Of a DNA stretch of 41,028 nt, positions 8,936 to 16,701 are shown piece after piece. The DNA is from Oscillospiraceae bacterium. Its GTDB lineage: Bacteria; Bacillota; Clostridia; Oscillospirales; Ruminococcaceae. Each line of letters opens with the position of its first letter. Position 1 is the first letter of the stretch. The stretch is taken from the NCBI GenBank assembly GCA_031253495.1, contig JAIRWC010000026.1, positions 1 to 41,028 on the forward strand, in the 5' to 3' direction. The notes under the pieces are model-generated. The model made no database searches. It saw only the letters and a list, made by a program, of their open reading frames with translations, and was not told where the DNA came from. Made by a program: the position numbers and the translations under genes.

Positions 8936-10117
8936 TTATTTGACCGCGTTGAGTTTTATCAGGTCGGTCTCTTCGGAAAAAGTTATCGCGTTGTATATGA
9001 ACAAAACCTGGTCGTATTCGGTCAAATCCGTGAAATACCTGATGTCGGTGTTGATGTACCGCATATCGAGAACGGTTATCCTCTTATAATGGTTGACCAA
9101 AAACGGGATAAGGCTGTGCGCGTAGCTGTCTTTGAAAATCAGCAGGGCTTTTTCGTTGTTTTCCAAATCCGTGAAGATGTCAGTTATGGGCGCGTTGGGA
9201 CCCAAAAACGCCGAATACTTATCTTTTTTGTCAAGATATTCGCGGAAATAAAGGGAACCGTACTCGTTGATTTCCGCGCCCGTATTGATTTTTAGCGTTA
9301 TGTTCGGCGGCGGGAACTTCGCGAGGGTATAAAAAGATATGACGTCCGGCGTTATCTTTGAATTGAGCGTTTTTGAATAAAGCGTTCCCCTGAAATCCGA
9401 CGAGGCGTGTTCCGCGTTGAACGCGCCGGACTCGAACGGCGTCAGCTCCATCCGCGAACAGGCGGCGTAATACGCCAGATACGCGCCGAAAGTCGTCCAA
9501 TGATGGTCGGTGCGGTAGTATATATAGCTCTCGCGGTTTTCATAAAGCGGGGCGTACGCGTTTATCGGGGTTACGCTCCCCATGTTGTCGTAACAAAATT
9601 TTATGAACGCTTCTTGATTGCCCGCCCCGGCGTTCGGGGGAAGGGTGTCTTTATAAATTTCCTGAGAGGTGGGGGCGAGGATAAAATAGCAGGAGAGTTC
9701 GGGGTTGCGCTCCGCGAAGCCGTTAACCGCGCTCAAAACCTTGCCGACCGCGTCCGCGTCATAATCGCGCCATACCTGCATCATTCTGCCGCCCCGTGTG
9801 AAGACGCCGTTGATTTCGGTTTTTCCCGCCGCCGCCTGAATACCGTTGTTGAGGACAATCCAATCCTTCCTCATTACAAATCTGTCGGCGAACCACAAAT
9901 CGAAATAGTCCATGAAGCTTTTGGGTTTGTCCGCCGGGTTTTCCGCGCGGGCGAACAGGTTTTTCCCCGTCGGCTTGACGAACGGGGAGAGGAAGCGGTT
10001 TTCGTCCTCGGCGAAAGGCATGGCTTCTTTAGGCATAAGGATAAACGTCGCGGCGGGAAGGGCGAACATCATCGCCGCGAAGATTGTTACAAGCAATTTT
10101 TTGTGTAAGTCTTTCAT
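8936..10117 (-). CDS. DHHW-family protein (AlgJ/AlgX-like SGNH-type partner of MBOAT acyltransferase)
   Basis: A 393-residue membrane-anchored extracellular protein: a single hydrophobic segment at about 9-27, then a long soluble domain. The family motif TDHHWT is at 203-208 and the serine motif FKDSYAHS lies near residue 337, both matching the DHHW/AlgX-like group within the SGNH hydrolase fold. Proteins of this kind are paired with MBOAT membrane acyltransferases and complete transfer of acetyl (acyl) groups onto exported polysaccharides. The MBOAT gene is directly upstream with an 18-base gap, so the two are probably one O-acylation module. A G-run (GGGGGG) about 8 bases before the ATG serves as ribosome-binding site. 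The acceptor glycan is unknown. Confidence 0.85.
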   Translation of the reverse strand: MKDLHKKLLVTIFAAMMFALPAATFILMPKEAMPFAEDENRFLSPFVKPTGKNLFARAENPADKPKSFMDYFDLWFADRFVMRKDWIVLNNGIQAAAGKTEINGVFTRGGRMMQVWRDYDADAVGKVLSAVNGFAERNPELSCYFILAPTSQEIYKDTLPPNAGAGNQEAFIKFCYDNMGSVTPINAYAPLYENRESYIYYRTDHHWTTFGAYLAYYAACSRMELTPFESGAFNAEHASSDFRGTLYSKTLNSKITPDVISFYTLAKFPPPNITLKINTGAEINEYGSLYFREYLDKKDKYSAFLGPNAPITDIFTDLENNEKALLIFKDSYAHSLIPFLVNHYKRITVLDMRYINTDIRYFTDLTEYDQVLFIYNAITFSEETDLIKLNAVK

Positions 10118-10135
10118 AAAACCACCCCCCGTCCG

Positions 10136-11545
10136 TCAGAAATTAAAATACAAGAACGGGTTGTACCCCGCCGTTACCAGATTGGATACGGAAGCGACGA
10201 ACAAGGCGACCGTAACGGGGACGGCCCCGTAGTTCACGATAAACGGCAGGCGCTTGAAAATCGCGCCCTTGAGCCGAACCCACGAGTCGGTGCAGGCGAA
10301 TATGCAAACGGCGAAGATTATCCCGTAATTCGCCGTGTGATAAGCGGCTTGCGCGTCTAAAACCGCGCCGCTGCCCCCGACGTTGAACATTACGCCGATG
10401 AAGCTCCCCGCGCTCTTTATATCCGGCAAACTGAACAGCACCCACCCCAGCGTTACCAAAAACATGGTGTAAGCCATTGAAATCAACGACGGAAGTTTAC
10501 CGAGAAGCCCGCCCAAAAACAGCTTTTCCGAAATTATCGCCAGACCGTACAGCGAACCCCATAAAATGAAGTTCCAGCTCGCGCCGTGCCATATCCCCGT
10601 TAAAAGCCACACGACAGCCAGATTGAACACCGTGCGCCCTTTTCCTTTGCGGCTGCCCCCCAGCGGGAAATAAACGTAGCTTTTAAACCAGTTGCCCAGC
10701 GTCATGTGCCACCGCCGCCAAAATTCCGAAATACTGCGGGAGGTGTAAGGGTAATTGAAGTTTTTCGGGAAGTTGAAGCCGAGGATTTTGCCTAAGCCAA
10801 TCGCCATGTCGGAATACCCCGAAAAGTCGAAATATATCTGAAACGTGAACGCCAGTATCCCGAGCCACGCCGTCGCCGCGGAAAGGGAAGAAAAATCAGA
10901 GGTCTTCACCGTATCCCAAAGGACGCCTATGCCGTTGGCGAGCAAAACCTTTTTCCCCAAGCCCGTAACGAAGGTTATTATCCCGTCGTAAACCATATCG
11001 AGGGAAACCCTGCGTTCGTTAAGCTCTTTTTCGATTTCCTCGTAGCGCACAATCGGCCCCGCCACGATTTGGGGGAACATGGTTACGAAAGCGCCGAAGT
11101 TAATCGGGTTTTTCTGCACTTTTATCCTGCGGCGGTATACGTCGATTGTATACGACATGGTCTGGAACGTGAAAAAACTGATTCCTATGGGGAGGTGGAG
11201 CTTGGGGTCGGGGATGTTCAGCGAAAGCAGAGCGTTTATGTTGGTTACGATAAAGCCCGCGTATTTGAACAGCCCGAGAAGCATGACGTTCATCACCACG
11301 GAAACGATTAAGCCTATTTTCCTTACGGCCGGCCTGTCGTCGAATTTATGGATGAACAGCCCCGCGAAATAGTCAATCAGCGTCGAAAAAATGAGTATAA
11401 AGACGTAGAAAGGCTCGCCCCACGCGTAAAAAACCAGCCCGCTCAAAAACAAAAAGGTATTGCGGAGCGGCTTGGGGGCGATAAAATAAAGCGCGAAAAA
11501 CAGGGGCAGGAAAAGGAAAAGGCAGGTTAGGCTGGAAAAGACCAT
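10136..11545 (-). CDS. MBOAT-family membrane O-acyltransferase (AlgI/PatA-like)
   Basis: A 469-residue polytopic membrane protein with roughly ten or more hydrophobic segments, of the AlgI/DltB/PatA branch of the MBOAT family. These enzymes pass an acyl group, usually acetyl, across the membrane toward extracellular glycans. Key family features are present: WRRWHMTLG (His280), the strictly conserved His in TGIWHGASWN (His320), the FPQIVAGPIVRY segment and the FDFSGYSDMAIG stretch. The start overlaps nothing: 3 bases separate it from the rnmV stop, and AAAGGA inside the rnmV end is the ribosome-binding site. Together with the downstream DHHW gene it forms an O-acetylation pair. Length is typical. 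Nothing in the sequence identifies the polysaccharide acceptor. Confidence 0.93.
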   Translation of the reverse strand: MVFSSLTCLFLFLPLFFALYFIAPKPLRNTFLFLSGLVFYAWGEPFYVFILIFSTLIDYFAGLFIHKFDDRPAVRKIGLIVSVVMNVMLLGLFKYAGFIVTNINALLSLNIPDPKLHLPIGISFFTFQTMSYTIDVYRRRIKVQKNPINFGAFVTMFPQIVAGPIVRYEEIEKELNERRVSLDMVYDGIITFVTGLGKKVLLANGIGVLWDTVKTSDFSSLSAATAWLGILAFTFQIYFDFSGYSDMAIGLGKILGFNFPKNFNYPYTSRSISEFWRRWHMTLGNWFKSYVYFPLGGSRKGKGRTVFNLAVVWLLTGIWHGASWNFILWGSLYGLAIISEKLFLGGLLGKLPSLISMAYTMFLVTLGWVLFSLPDIKSAGSFIGVMFNVGGSGAVLDAQAAYHTANYGIIFAVCIFACTDSWVRLKGAIFKRLPFIVNYGAVPVTVALFVASVSNLVTAGYNPFLYFNF

Positions 11546-11548
11546 AAA

Positions 11549-12103
11549 TCATATATCCTTTAAAACTTTTTCGTATCCTTTTGCTTTGCAAACCGCGTTT
11601 AAAAATTCCAAAAGCGCGGTCGCCGACAAGTTTTCCGGCATGTTTAACCGGCGAAGCAGCTTCTTTCGCCTTTCCGCCGCCAGCGGAACGCCGATTAAAC
11701 CGTCGCGGTAAAGCCGTTCGCGGGTAATCGGTTCGGATTCGCCGTTCGCGGGGGGCGGTTCTTCCCCCGCCACGCCCGCGTTCACAAACGCTTCGCGGAG
11801 GATATCGGCGCTCGCGTCCTCCGCCTCGACGAGCGACGGGACGTACACGTGATAAACCTCGCCTTTCGTCACGGCGTTTTTGATATAATTCCTGATTTGC
11901 CGCCCCGCGTCGTCGCCGTCGGTGAGAACGGCTATCCCCGCCGAAGCCGCGAAAGCGCGGATTAACGCGAGTTTTTCCTTGTCCCTGTAAACGCCGAAGC
12001 CGTTCACGGGGATAATCACGGCGTCGATAACGCTTTCGAGTTTGATTTTGTCGTATTTGCCCTCCACGACGACCGCCTGTTTGATTTTCAGCCTGTTCAA
12101 CAT
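11549..12103 (-). CDS. rnmV: Ribonuclease M5 (toprim + DUF4093 type)
   Basis: RNase M5 matures the 5S rRNA precursor in low-GC Gram-positive bacteria. The 184-residue protein has a toprim domain with the invariant Glu in VVVEGKYDKIKL (Glu14) and the acidic pair in LTDGDDAGRQIRNYI (Asp62, Asp64), followed by a C-terminal domain of the DUF4093 kind (DGLIG, RRKKLLRRLNMPENLSATALLEFLN). The usual motif is TDSDGAG, so the DGDD order is a small variant. Length matches the family. In Bacillus rnmV sits beside ksgA; here it is locked to holA, whose stop overlaps its ATG by 7 bases, and is followed at once by the MBOAT gene. It should act in the cytoplasm on 5S precursor with ribosomal protein L18. Confidence 0.88.
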   Translation of the reverse strand: MLNRLKIKQAVVVEGKYDKIKLESVIDAVIIPVNGFGVYRDKEKLALIRAFAASAGIAVLTDGDDAGRQIRNYIKNAVTKGEVYHVYVPSLVEAEDASADILREAFVNAGVAGEEPPPANGESEPITRERLYRDGLIGVPLAAERRKKLLRRLNMPENLSATALLEFLNAVCKAKGYEKVLKDI

Positions 12104-13134
12104 CGCAGCAACAGTTCGGCGACCGCTTTTTCCATCAAAATCCTGTCGCCGACGGGGGATGATTTCAGCTTATAATCCGTGTCGGCAAGGATTTTCAGGC
12201 ATTGGCGAAGTTTATCCAAGCCGACGCGGCCGACCGCGCCCATCGCTTTCCCCACGGCCCAGGCGCGGTTTTTCGGGTAATTAAAGTCGGCGGCAATCTC
12301 TTCCGCCCTTTTCCCGGCAGCCGAGACCGCGCCGAGCTTGGCGCGGTAAAAGTCGATAAACGCCGTCGAAAGCGCCGACATAATCATTACGGGGGGGGTG
12401 CCGAGCGCTATCAGTTCGTCAAGCAGGCGCAACGCCCCCGAACCGTTTCGGTTCGTGATTTGCGCCGCCAAGGCGAACACCCCCGCGTCAAGCTGTTTCA
12501 CGGAAAGCAGGTCAATCGCGCCGCTCGTTATTTCGCCGCCGTACCCGGCGTAGGCGCACAGCTTATCCGTTTCCCTTGATATAAGCGTCAAGTCGCACAG
12601 GGCCAGCCGCGCCAAATAAGCGGCGTTGGAACGCGAGATTTCACACCCCGCCCTTTTGGCGCGCTTAATAATCAATTCGGCCGTCTTGGCTTCGGAAAGC
12701 CGCCCGAACTCGCAGACCGCGCCGCGCTTTTCCGCGCAGGCGAGCAGTTTTTTGGTTTTCGCCTTTTTCGCGTCGACGGAAAAACCGGTTATCCTTATGA
12801 TAACCACCGTCGTTTCGGGAATGTCGGAAAGCGCCCCGATAAATCCGGAAAGGCTGTCGCCGTCAAGTTTTTCGGGGTCGGGGTCGTTGATGACGACGAC
12901 CCTTTTTTCCGCGAAAACAGGCAAAACCTCAATCGCTTCACACAGCCGGGAAAGGTCGGGGTTCCCCGTGAATTTGATTAGGTTGAAGCCGCGTTCCTCT
13001 TCGTTAAGGCACTTGTCCAAAATTTTATCCGCGTAGGTTTCGGTAAGGAAAACCTCTTTGCCGTACAGGAAATACAGCCTGTTCGGCGCGTTTTGCCTCA
13101 ACTGTTTTGAAAGGTTTTCCGCGGTTAAAATCAT
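12097..13134 (-). CDS. holA: DNA polymerase III subunit delta
   Basis: HolA is the delta subunit of the clamp loader; it binds the beta sliding clamp and opens it during loading at primed sites. The 345-residue protein has the expected YFLYGKEVFLTE N-terminal motif (delta proteins start with a degenerate P-loop region), the FNLIKF strand, the EVLPVFAEKRVVVI segment that precedes the clamp-binding helix, and a C-terminal helical collar domain. No functional Walker A is present, as normal for delta. It is coupled to both neighbours: its ATG overlaps the comEC stop (ATGA) and its end overlaps rnmV by 7 bases. comEC-holA adjacency is common in Firmicutes. Length is normal. Confidence 0.92.
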   Translation of the reverse strand: MILTAENLSKQLRQNAPNRLYFLYGKEVFLTETYADKILDKCLNEEERGFNLIKFTGNPDLSRLCEAIEVLPVFAEKRVVVINDPDPEKLDGDSLSGFIGALSDIPETTVVIIRITGFSVDAKKAKTKKLLACAEKRGAVCEFGRLSEAKTAELIIKRAKRAGCEISRSNAAYLARLALCDLTLISRETDKLCAYAGYGGEITSGAIDLLSVKQLDAGVFALAAQITNRNGSGALRLLDELIALGTPPVMIMSALSTAFIDFYRAKLGAVSAAGKRAEEIAADFNYPKNRAWAVGKAMGAVGRVGLDKLRQCLKILADTDYKLKSSPVGDRILMEKAVAELLLRC

Positions 13135-15119
13135 TTGCTTTCCCCTATTAAAAATCTCGCGTTTTCATAATACGCGTTTATTTCGCCGCCGTTATCCGCG
13201 TCCATCCTGCCGCTGACGTAAACGGTCAACCCCGAGTTCATGTCGCGGCGGTTCTTAACCCAGCCGTAAGCCGCGGTTAAATCGGCGTAAGAATCCCTGT
13301 CGTTTTTCGCGGGGGACAAAGCGACCGTATAATCCCCGCAGGAGATTACCGCCTCGCCCTCCCGCGTTTCAAGCGTGAATTTCCCGCTTATATCATAAAC
13401 GGCGCCGGGGGAACCGGGCGGCACAAACTCGCCGGCGGGCAGTTTTTCGTATAAGGGCAGGGCGTTGTTCGACGAACCGAGCAGACATAAAAGCGTTATA
13501 TCCCCGTTTATCGCGTTAATCTCGGAATACGCCTTCGGACCGTCCGCCGTTACGACGACCATTTGCGTCTTCCCCCGGCGCAAGACCGCCCAGCCCGCCG
13601 TTCCGTCGGAACGGATTTCAAGGTATGTTTCGCCGAAAGTGAGCGCGTTATGGGAACAAATCATAACGGCGAGGGCGCCAATCGCGATAACGGCGGCTTT
13701 AACGGCTTTAACGGCATTTTTGTAAAAGAGCCAAACCGCGAAAACGGCGATGCCCGCGAACATTATCCAATAGGGGACGAACGCGTAATCGAGATTGACC
13801 CACGCGGCTTTCATACCGCCGAAAAACCTGATAATCCCCTCCATTATTTTTGACATGATTCCGGCGGTCAACAGGAGAAACCCGCCGTTGCCGCCGATTA
13901 TCGCGAATATGATAAGCGCGACCGCCGCGACCGAGAAAAACGGCGAGAGGATAACGCTCGTCAAAGGCGACGTTACGCTCATCCCCTTAAAGTAAAGCGC
14001 GGCGGGCGGCAACACGCACAAGCTCGCGCAGACCGAGGCGACCGACGCCTCGAAAAAGCGGCCGCCCTTACGTTTGGCGAGGGCGGGGGCCAACACCCCC
14101 ACGCCGAAAGTCCCCGCGACGGAAAGTATTAAACCCGCGTCAAGGCAAGCGTAAGGCTCAAGGATTAAAATTACCAAAAGGGCGAACCCCAGCGAGTTGA
14201 ACACCGAGCCTTTCCTGTAAAACAGTTCCCCGCCGTAACAGACAATCAACATAATCCGCGCGCGCGCCACCGATTTGGACAGGTTGAAAAACACCATGAA
14301 AACGAGGATTATACAAAGCAGCAAAACAAACTTCAGCCGCCGTTTGTTTTTTAACGGGGTAAGCCCCAAACCTATGAGAAAAAAATGCGAAATCAGCGTC
14401 AGGTGCAAGCCCGACACCGCCGTATAATGCGCCGTTCCGCTGATTTTTATGTCCGAATCCAACCCCGGGGAAACCAACGACGTGTCCCCGAGGAAAATCG
14501 CGCACAGCAAGCCGCCGGTATCGTTCGGGAAAGCGGCCGTGATTTTGCCTTTTATATATTCGTTGTATTTGAGGATATAATAAACCGGCGTTTTAACGGC
14601 GGCGCTTTCGGTTTCGATAACGCCCCGCGGTTGGGCGCCGAGCAGTATCCCCTTGGAACGGTTGTAAGAGCGTTCGGGGAAAAGCGCGTTGTCCCGCAAC
14701 GCCCTCAGCTTCGCCTCGAAGGTAATCGCGTCCCCGTATTCGGCGGCGACGTCCTCCCCGAACATTTGAATTTTCACGGGGACGCCCTTTATTTCGGTTC
14801 GCACCGTATAAGCCGCCAAATCGCCGGCATATTCCGTTTTGCCGACTATAACGCCCTTTACGGTCGCCGTTTCCCCGTTCGCGGACAGGAGCGGCAAAAC
14901 CGCGTAAACGTTATAAACCGCGAAAACCAAAGCCCCCGTTCCCGAAACGAACAACACGGCGCCTAACGCCGGGGCTTTGCGCAGAACGCCGAGCGCGACC
15001 CCGGCGGGGACAAACGCGGCGCACATTATAAGCGCGGGGATGACGCCGGCATATTCCGAAACGGCGAGCCCCGCGAAATAAGAAAACCCGACTGTCGCGG
15101 CTTTGTTCCTTATCCGCAA
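13131..15119 (-). CDS. comEC: ComEC/Rec2-family DNA uptake channel with degenerate C-terminal domain
   Basis: ComEC forms the inner-membrane channel for single-stranded DNA in natural transformation. The 662-residue protein has two or three N-terminal membrane segments, an extracellular OB-like domain (about 85-185), and the multi-pass Competence domain with the signature AHYTAVSGLHLTLI, where most homologues have LAVSGLH. The family usually ends in a metallo-beta-lactamase nuclease domain; here the last 150 residues keep strand-like spacing (YLEIRSDGTAGWAVLRRG) but contain no HxHxDH and almost no histidine, so nuclease activity is doubtful. The predicted start is TTG, 2 bases after the HIT stop, with only a modest GGGGA ribosome-binding site; an undetected start further upstream is possible. 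Its stop overlaps the holA start. Confidence 0.88.
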   Translation of the reverse strand: MRIRNKAATVGFSYFAGLAVSEYAGVIPALIMCAAFVPAGVALGVLRKAPALGAVLFVSGTGALVFAVYNVYAVLPLLSANGETATVKGVIVGKTEYAGDLAAYTVRTEIKGVPVKIQMFGEDVAAEYGDAITFEAKLRALRDNALFPERSYNRSKGILLGAQPRGVIETESAAVKTPVYYILKYNEYIKGKITAAFPNDTGGLLCAIFLGDTSLVSPGLDSDIKISGTAHYTAVSGLHLTLISHFFLIGLGLTPLKNKRRLKFVLLLCIILVFMVFFNLSKSVARARIMLIVCYGGELFYRKGSVFNSLGFALLVILILEPYACLDAGLILSVAGTFGVGVLAPALAKRKGGRFFEASVASVCASLCVLPPAALYFKGMSVTSPLTSVILSPFFSVAAVALIIFAIIGGNGGFLLLTAGIMSKIMEGIIRFFGGMKAAWVNLDYAFVPYWIMFAGIAVFAVWLFYKNAVKAVKAAVIAIGALAVMICSHNALTFGETYLEIRSDGTAGWAVLRRGKTQMVVVTADGPKAYSEINAINGDITLLCLLGSSNNALPLYEKLPAGEFVPPGSPGAVYDISGKFTLETREGEAVISCGDYTVALSPAKNDRDSYADLTAAYGWVKNRRDMNSGLTVYVSGRMDADNGGEINAYYENARFLIGESK

Positions 15120-15121
15120 TG

Positions 15122-15463
15122 CTATTCCCCGAAACGCCCGAGCCGCGCGCCGCCCAACAGGTGAAAATGCAGATGAGAAACCGTCTGCCCGCCGTTTTCC
15201 CCGACATTCGTAACGACGCGCCAGCCGTCGTCAAGACCGTTTTCCGCGGCGAGCCGTTTGGCGGTAAGCAAAAGCTCCCCCGCGAGGGCGGCGTCCCCGT
15301 CGTTAAGCGCCTGAGCGCCGCTTATGTGCCGCTTCGGAATTATCAGCAGGTGAAGGGGCGCCTGCGGGGCGATATCCTTGAAAGCGACGATTTCCCCGTT
15401 TTCGTATACCTTTTCGGAAGGGATTTCCCCGTTCGCGATTTTGCAAAATAGGCAGTCGTTCAT
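15122..15463 (-). CDS. HIT-family nucleotide-binding protein
   Basis: A 113-residue histidine triad protein of the Hint/protein kinase C inhibitor branch, which hydrolyses adenosine phosphoramidates or related nucleotide conjugates. The HIT motif is SHLHFHLLGG (His97, His99, His101); the N-terminus CLFCKIANGEIPSEKVYE and the PLHLLIIPKRH segment are typical of the family. Cys4 and Cys7 recall the zinc site of some members. The ATG at 15463 is preferred over one 27 bases upstream because the family starts exactly with MxxCLFCKI. It is the first gene of the HIT-comEC-holA-rnmV run and has a leader of about 120 bases with a 9-bp hairpin next to its ribosome-binding region. Confidence 0.93.
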   Translation of the reverse strand: MNDCLFCKIANGEIPSEKVYENGEIVAFKDIAPQAPLHLLIIPKRHISGAQALNDGDAALAGELLLTAKRLAAENGLDDGWRVVTNVGENGGQTVSHLHFHLLGGARLGRFGE

Positions 15464-15467
15464 ATGA

Positions 15468-15514
15468 CCATGCCGCCTCACCCTGCACAAAACTCAATGA
15501 AAATTGCGGCATGG
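15468..15514 (-). other. Leader hairpin upstream of the HIT gene
   Basis: CCATGCCGC (15468-15476 on the plus strand) and GCGGCATGG (15506-15514) are perfect inverted repeats in the transcribed leader. On the RNA the distal arm lies directly beside the weak ribosome-binding region (GAGGCGG) and 5 to 13 bases before the HIT start; the proximal arm contains an ATG preceded by AAGGACT that opens a frame running into the HIT gene. Fold strength is modest because the loop is 29 bases. Confidence 0.4.
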
Positions 15515-15588
15515 CGAGGAGTCCTTTCTTGTTTTTCAAACTTGGCTTTGTTCCTTCGGTTTAAATTTTTGACGCCGTTTCCCGTTCA

Positions 15589-15617
15589 ATTGTAGCACAA
15601 TAAAGGGCGGTTGTCAA
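15589..15617 (-). promoter_or_regulatory. Promoter of the HIT-comEC-holA-rnmV operon
   Basis: On the minus strand a consensus TTGACA (15612-15617) and TACAAT (15589-15594) are 17 bases apart, placing the start near 15582 and about 120 bases before the HIT ATG. It is divergent from the LCP-gene promoter; the two -35 boxes are about 45 bases apart with a GC-rich segment between them. Confidence 0.8.
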
Positions 15618-15661
15618 TTATCCCGGGGCGGCGGGCGGAAAAAAATACGCGGCGGCAAAGG

Positions 15662-15690
15662 TTGTAATTTTCTTTCTTATGTGCTATAAT
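15662..15690 (+). promoter_or_regulatory. Promoter of the LCP-like gene
   Basis: TTGTAA (15662-15667) and a perfect TATAAT (15685-15690) are 17 bases apart. The predicted start is near 15697, just before a 20-bp dyad, leaving a leader of about 55 bases. Confidence 0.75.
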
Positions 15691-15700
15691 TCTTTAAAAT

Positions 15701-15720
15701 GAAAGCTCCCGGGAGTTTTC
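15701..15720 (+). promoter_or_regulatory. 20-bp dyad at the start of the LCP-gene transcript
   Basis: GAAAGCTCCCGGGAGTTTTC is palindromic except for one base pair and has a perfect 10-bp core CTCCCGGGAG. It begins about 4 bases after the predicted transcription start. It could be a repressor operator or a short 5' hairpin in the RNA. No run of T follows, so it is not a terminator. Confidence 0.5.
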
Positions 15721-15751
15721 GCCTTAAAAAGTTCGTTAACCGGAGTATGCT

Positions 15752-16648
15752 ATGGCGACGATAAAAAAGAGGCTCAGGCGGAGGAGCAACTGGTACATAT
15801 ACCTTATCAGCTTCGCGGCGGCGTTCGCGGCGTTAAGCCTTTTTATACTGGCGTACAGGGACGTCTTCTTCCCCGAGGTCGGCGCGCCCCCCGCGATAAA
15901 CAGGCAGGGTTATATAAACTATGTCCCGAGCGAGGATTTAGACGTTACGGTTTTGCTTATGCTGAGCGAAACGACGGGGGGGACGCCCGGTTATTTCATG
16001 CTGATGAACTATCGCCCCCGCGACGAAAGAATCGTCCTCGTCCCGTTAAAGGCGGAAACGTACGTTTCCGGCGGCGGCAGAAGCGGGAAACTCGCCTTCG
16101 TATACGGGCAGGGGGGCGCCGAGGCGGTTATGCGCGGCATAAAAGAGACCTTCAGGATTGAGTGCGGGTTTTATATCAAATTCGACAGAACCTCTTTTGT
16201 CAACTTTGCCGAACTGATGGGGGACACGCCCGTAAAAATCCCGTACGATATCAGCGAGGGCAATATTTCGTTCGCTTCCGGCTCCGCCATCCTTTCGGGC
16301 GCGGATTTGTACAATTACATCACTTTCAGGAATTTCAAGGACGGCGAGGATTATCGCCTCGTGGCGGCGGGTTCTTCCTTAGCTTCGTTCATTAACAGCA
16401 ACGGCCGGAACCTTACGACGGAAAAAATCCAAAACCTTTTCAACAAGATTCTCAACAACGCCGATACCGACATGACCTTCAAGGACTATAAGAACTATCA
16501 GCAGGCCCTGTTCCACACTTCCGAGAACGCCGACGCCCCCGCCGTCTTTTATATCCCTTACGGCGAGACCGACGGTTCCGGCGCTTTCATAATCGCCGGG
16601 GACTCCGCCGATTCCATTCTCGAAAAGTTCAACATCAGCATTTTTTGA
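15752..16648 (+). CDS. Divergent LytR-CpsA-Psr (LCP)-like membrane protein
   Basis: A 298-residue protein with a basic cytoplasmic N-terminus, one membrane segment at about 17-37 and an extracellular domain resembling the LCP fold: a VLLMLSE strand, YFMLMNYRPRDERIVLVPL (matching the DxxMLxxxNPKTKKVxxxSIPRD region), KLAFVYGQGGAEAVMRGIKETF, and YIKFDRTSFVNFAELMGDTPVKIPYDI. LCP proteins transfer glycan polymers such as teichoic acids or capsule to peptidoglycan. The usual Arg-Asp of SIPRDT is replaced by PLKAET, and other pyrophosphate-binding arginines are not obvious, so the transferase activity is uncertain. It has its own promoter with a dyad and overlaps or nearly abuts the ComFB-like gene. 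A non-catalytic LCP homologue is a real alternative. Confidence 0.7.
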   Translation: MATIKKRLRRRSNWYIYLISFAAAFAALSLFILAYRDVFFPEVGAPPAINRQGYINYVPSEDLDVTVLLMLSETTGGTPGYFMLMNYRPRDERIVLVPLKAETYVSGGGRSGKLAFVYGQGGAEAVMRGIKETFRIECGFYIKFDRTSFVNFAELMGDTPVKIPYDISEGNISFASGSAILSGADLYNYITFRNFKDGEDYRLVAAGSSLASFINSNGRNLTTEKIQNLFNKILNNADTDMTFKDYKNYQQALFHTSENADAPAVFYIPYGETDGSGAFIIAGDSADSILEKFNISIF

Positions 16649-16701
16649 CCGGCGATAACCCGAGGTTCGCCGCAAAATTCACCGCAAGGGGGGTGGCGCG
16701 T

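Noticed and set aside
15303-15539. 78-codon frame overlapping the HIT gene start
   Set aside because: It has a plausible ribosome-binding site but most of it runs through the HIT gene in another frame; at most a leader frame, so it is discussed as part of the hairpin finding and not called as a gene.
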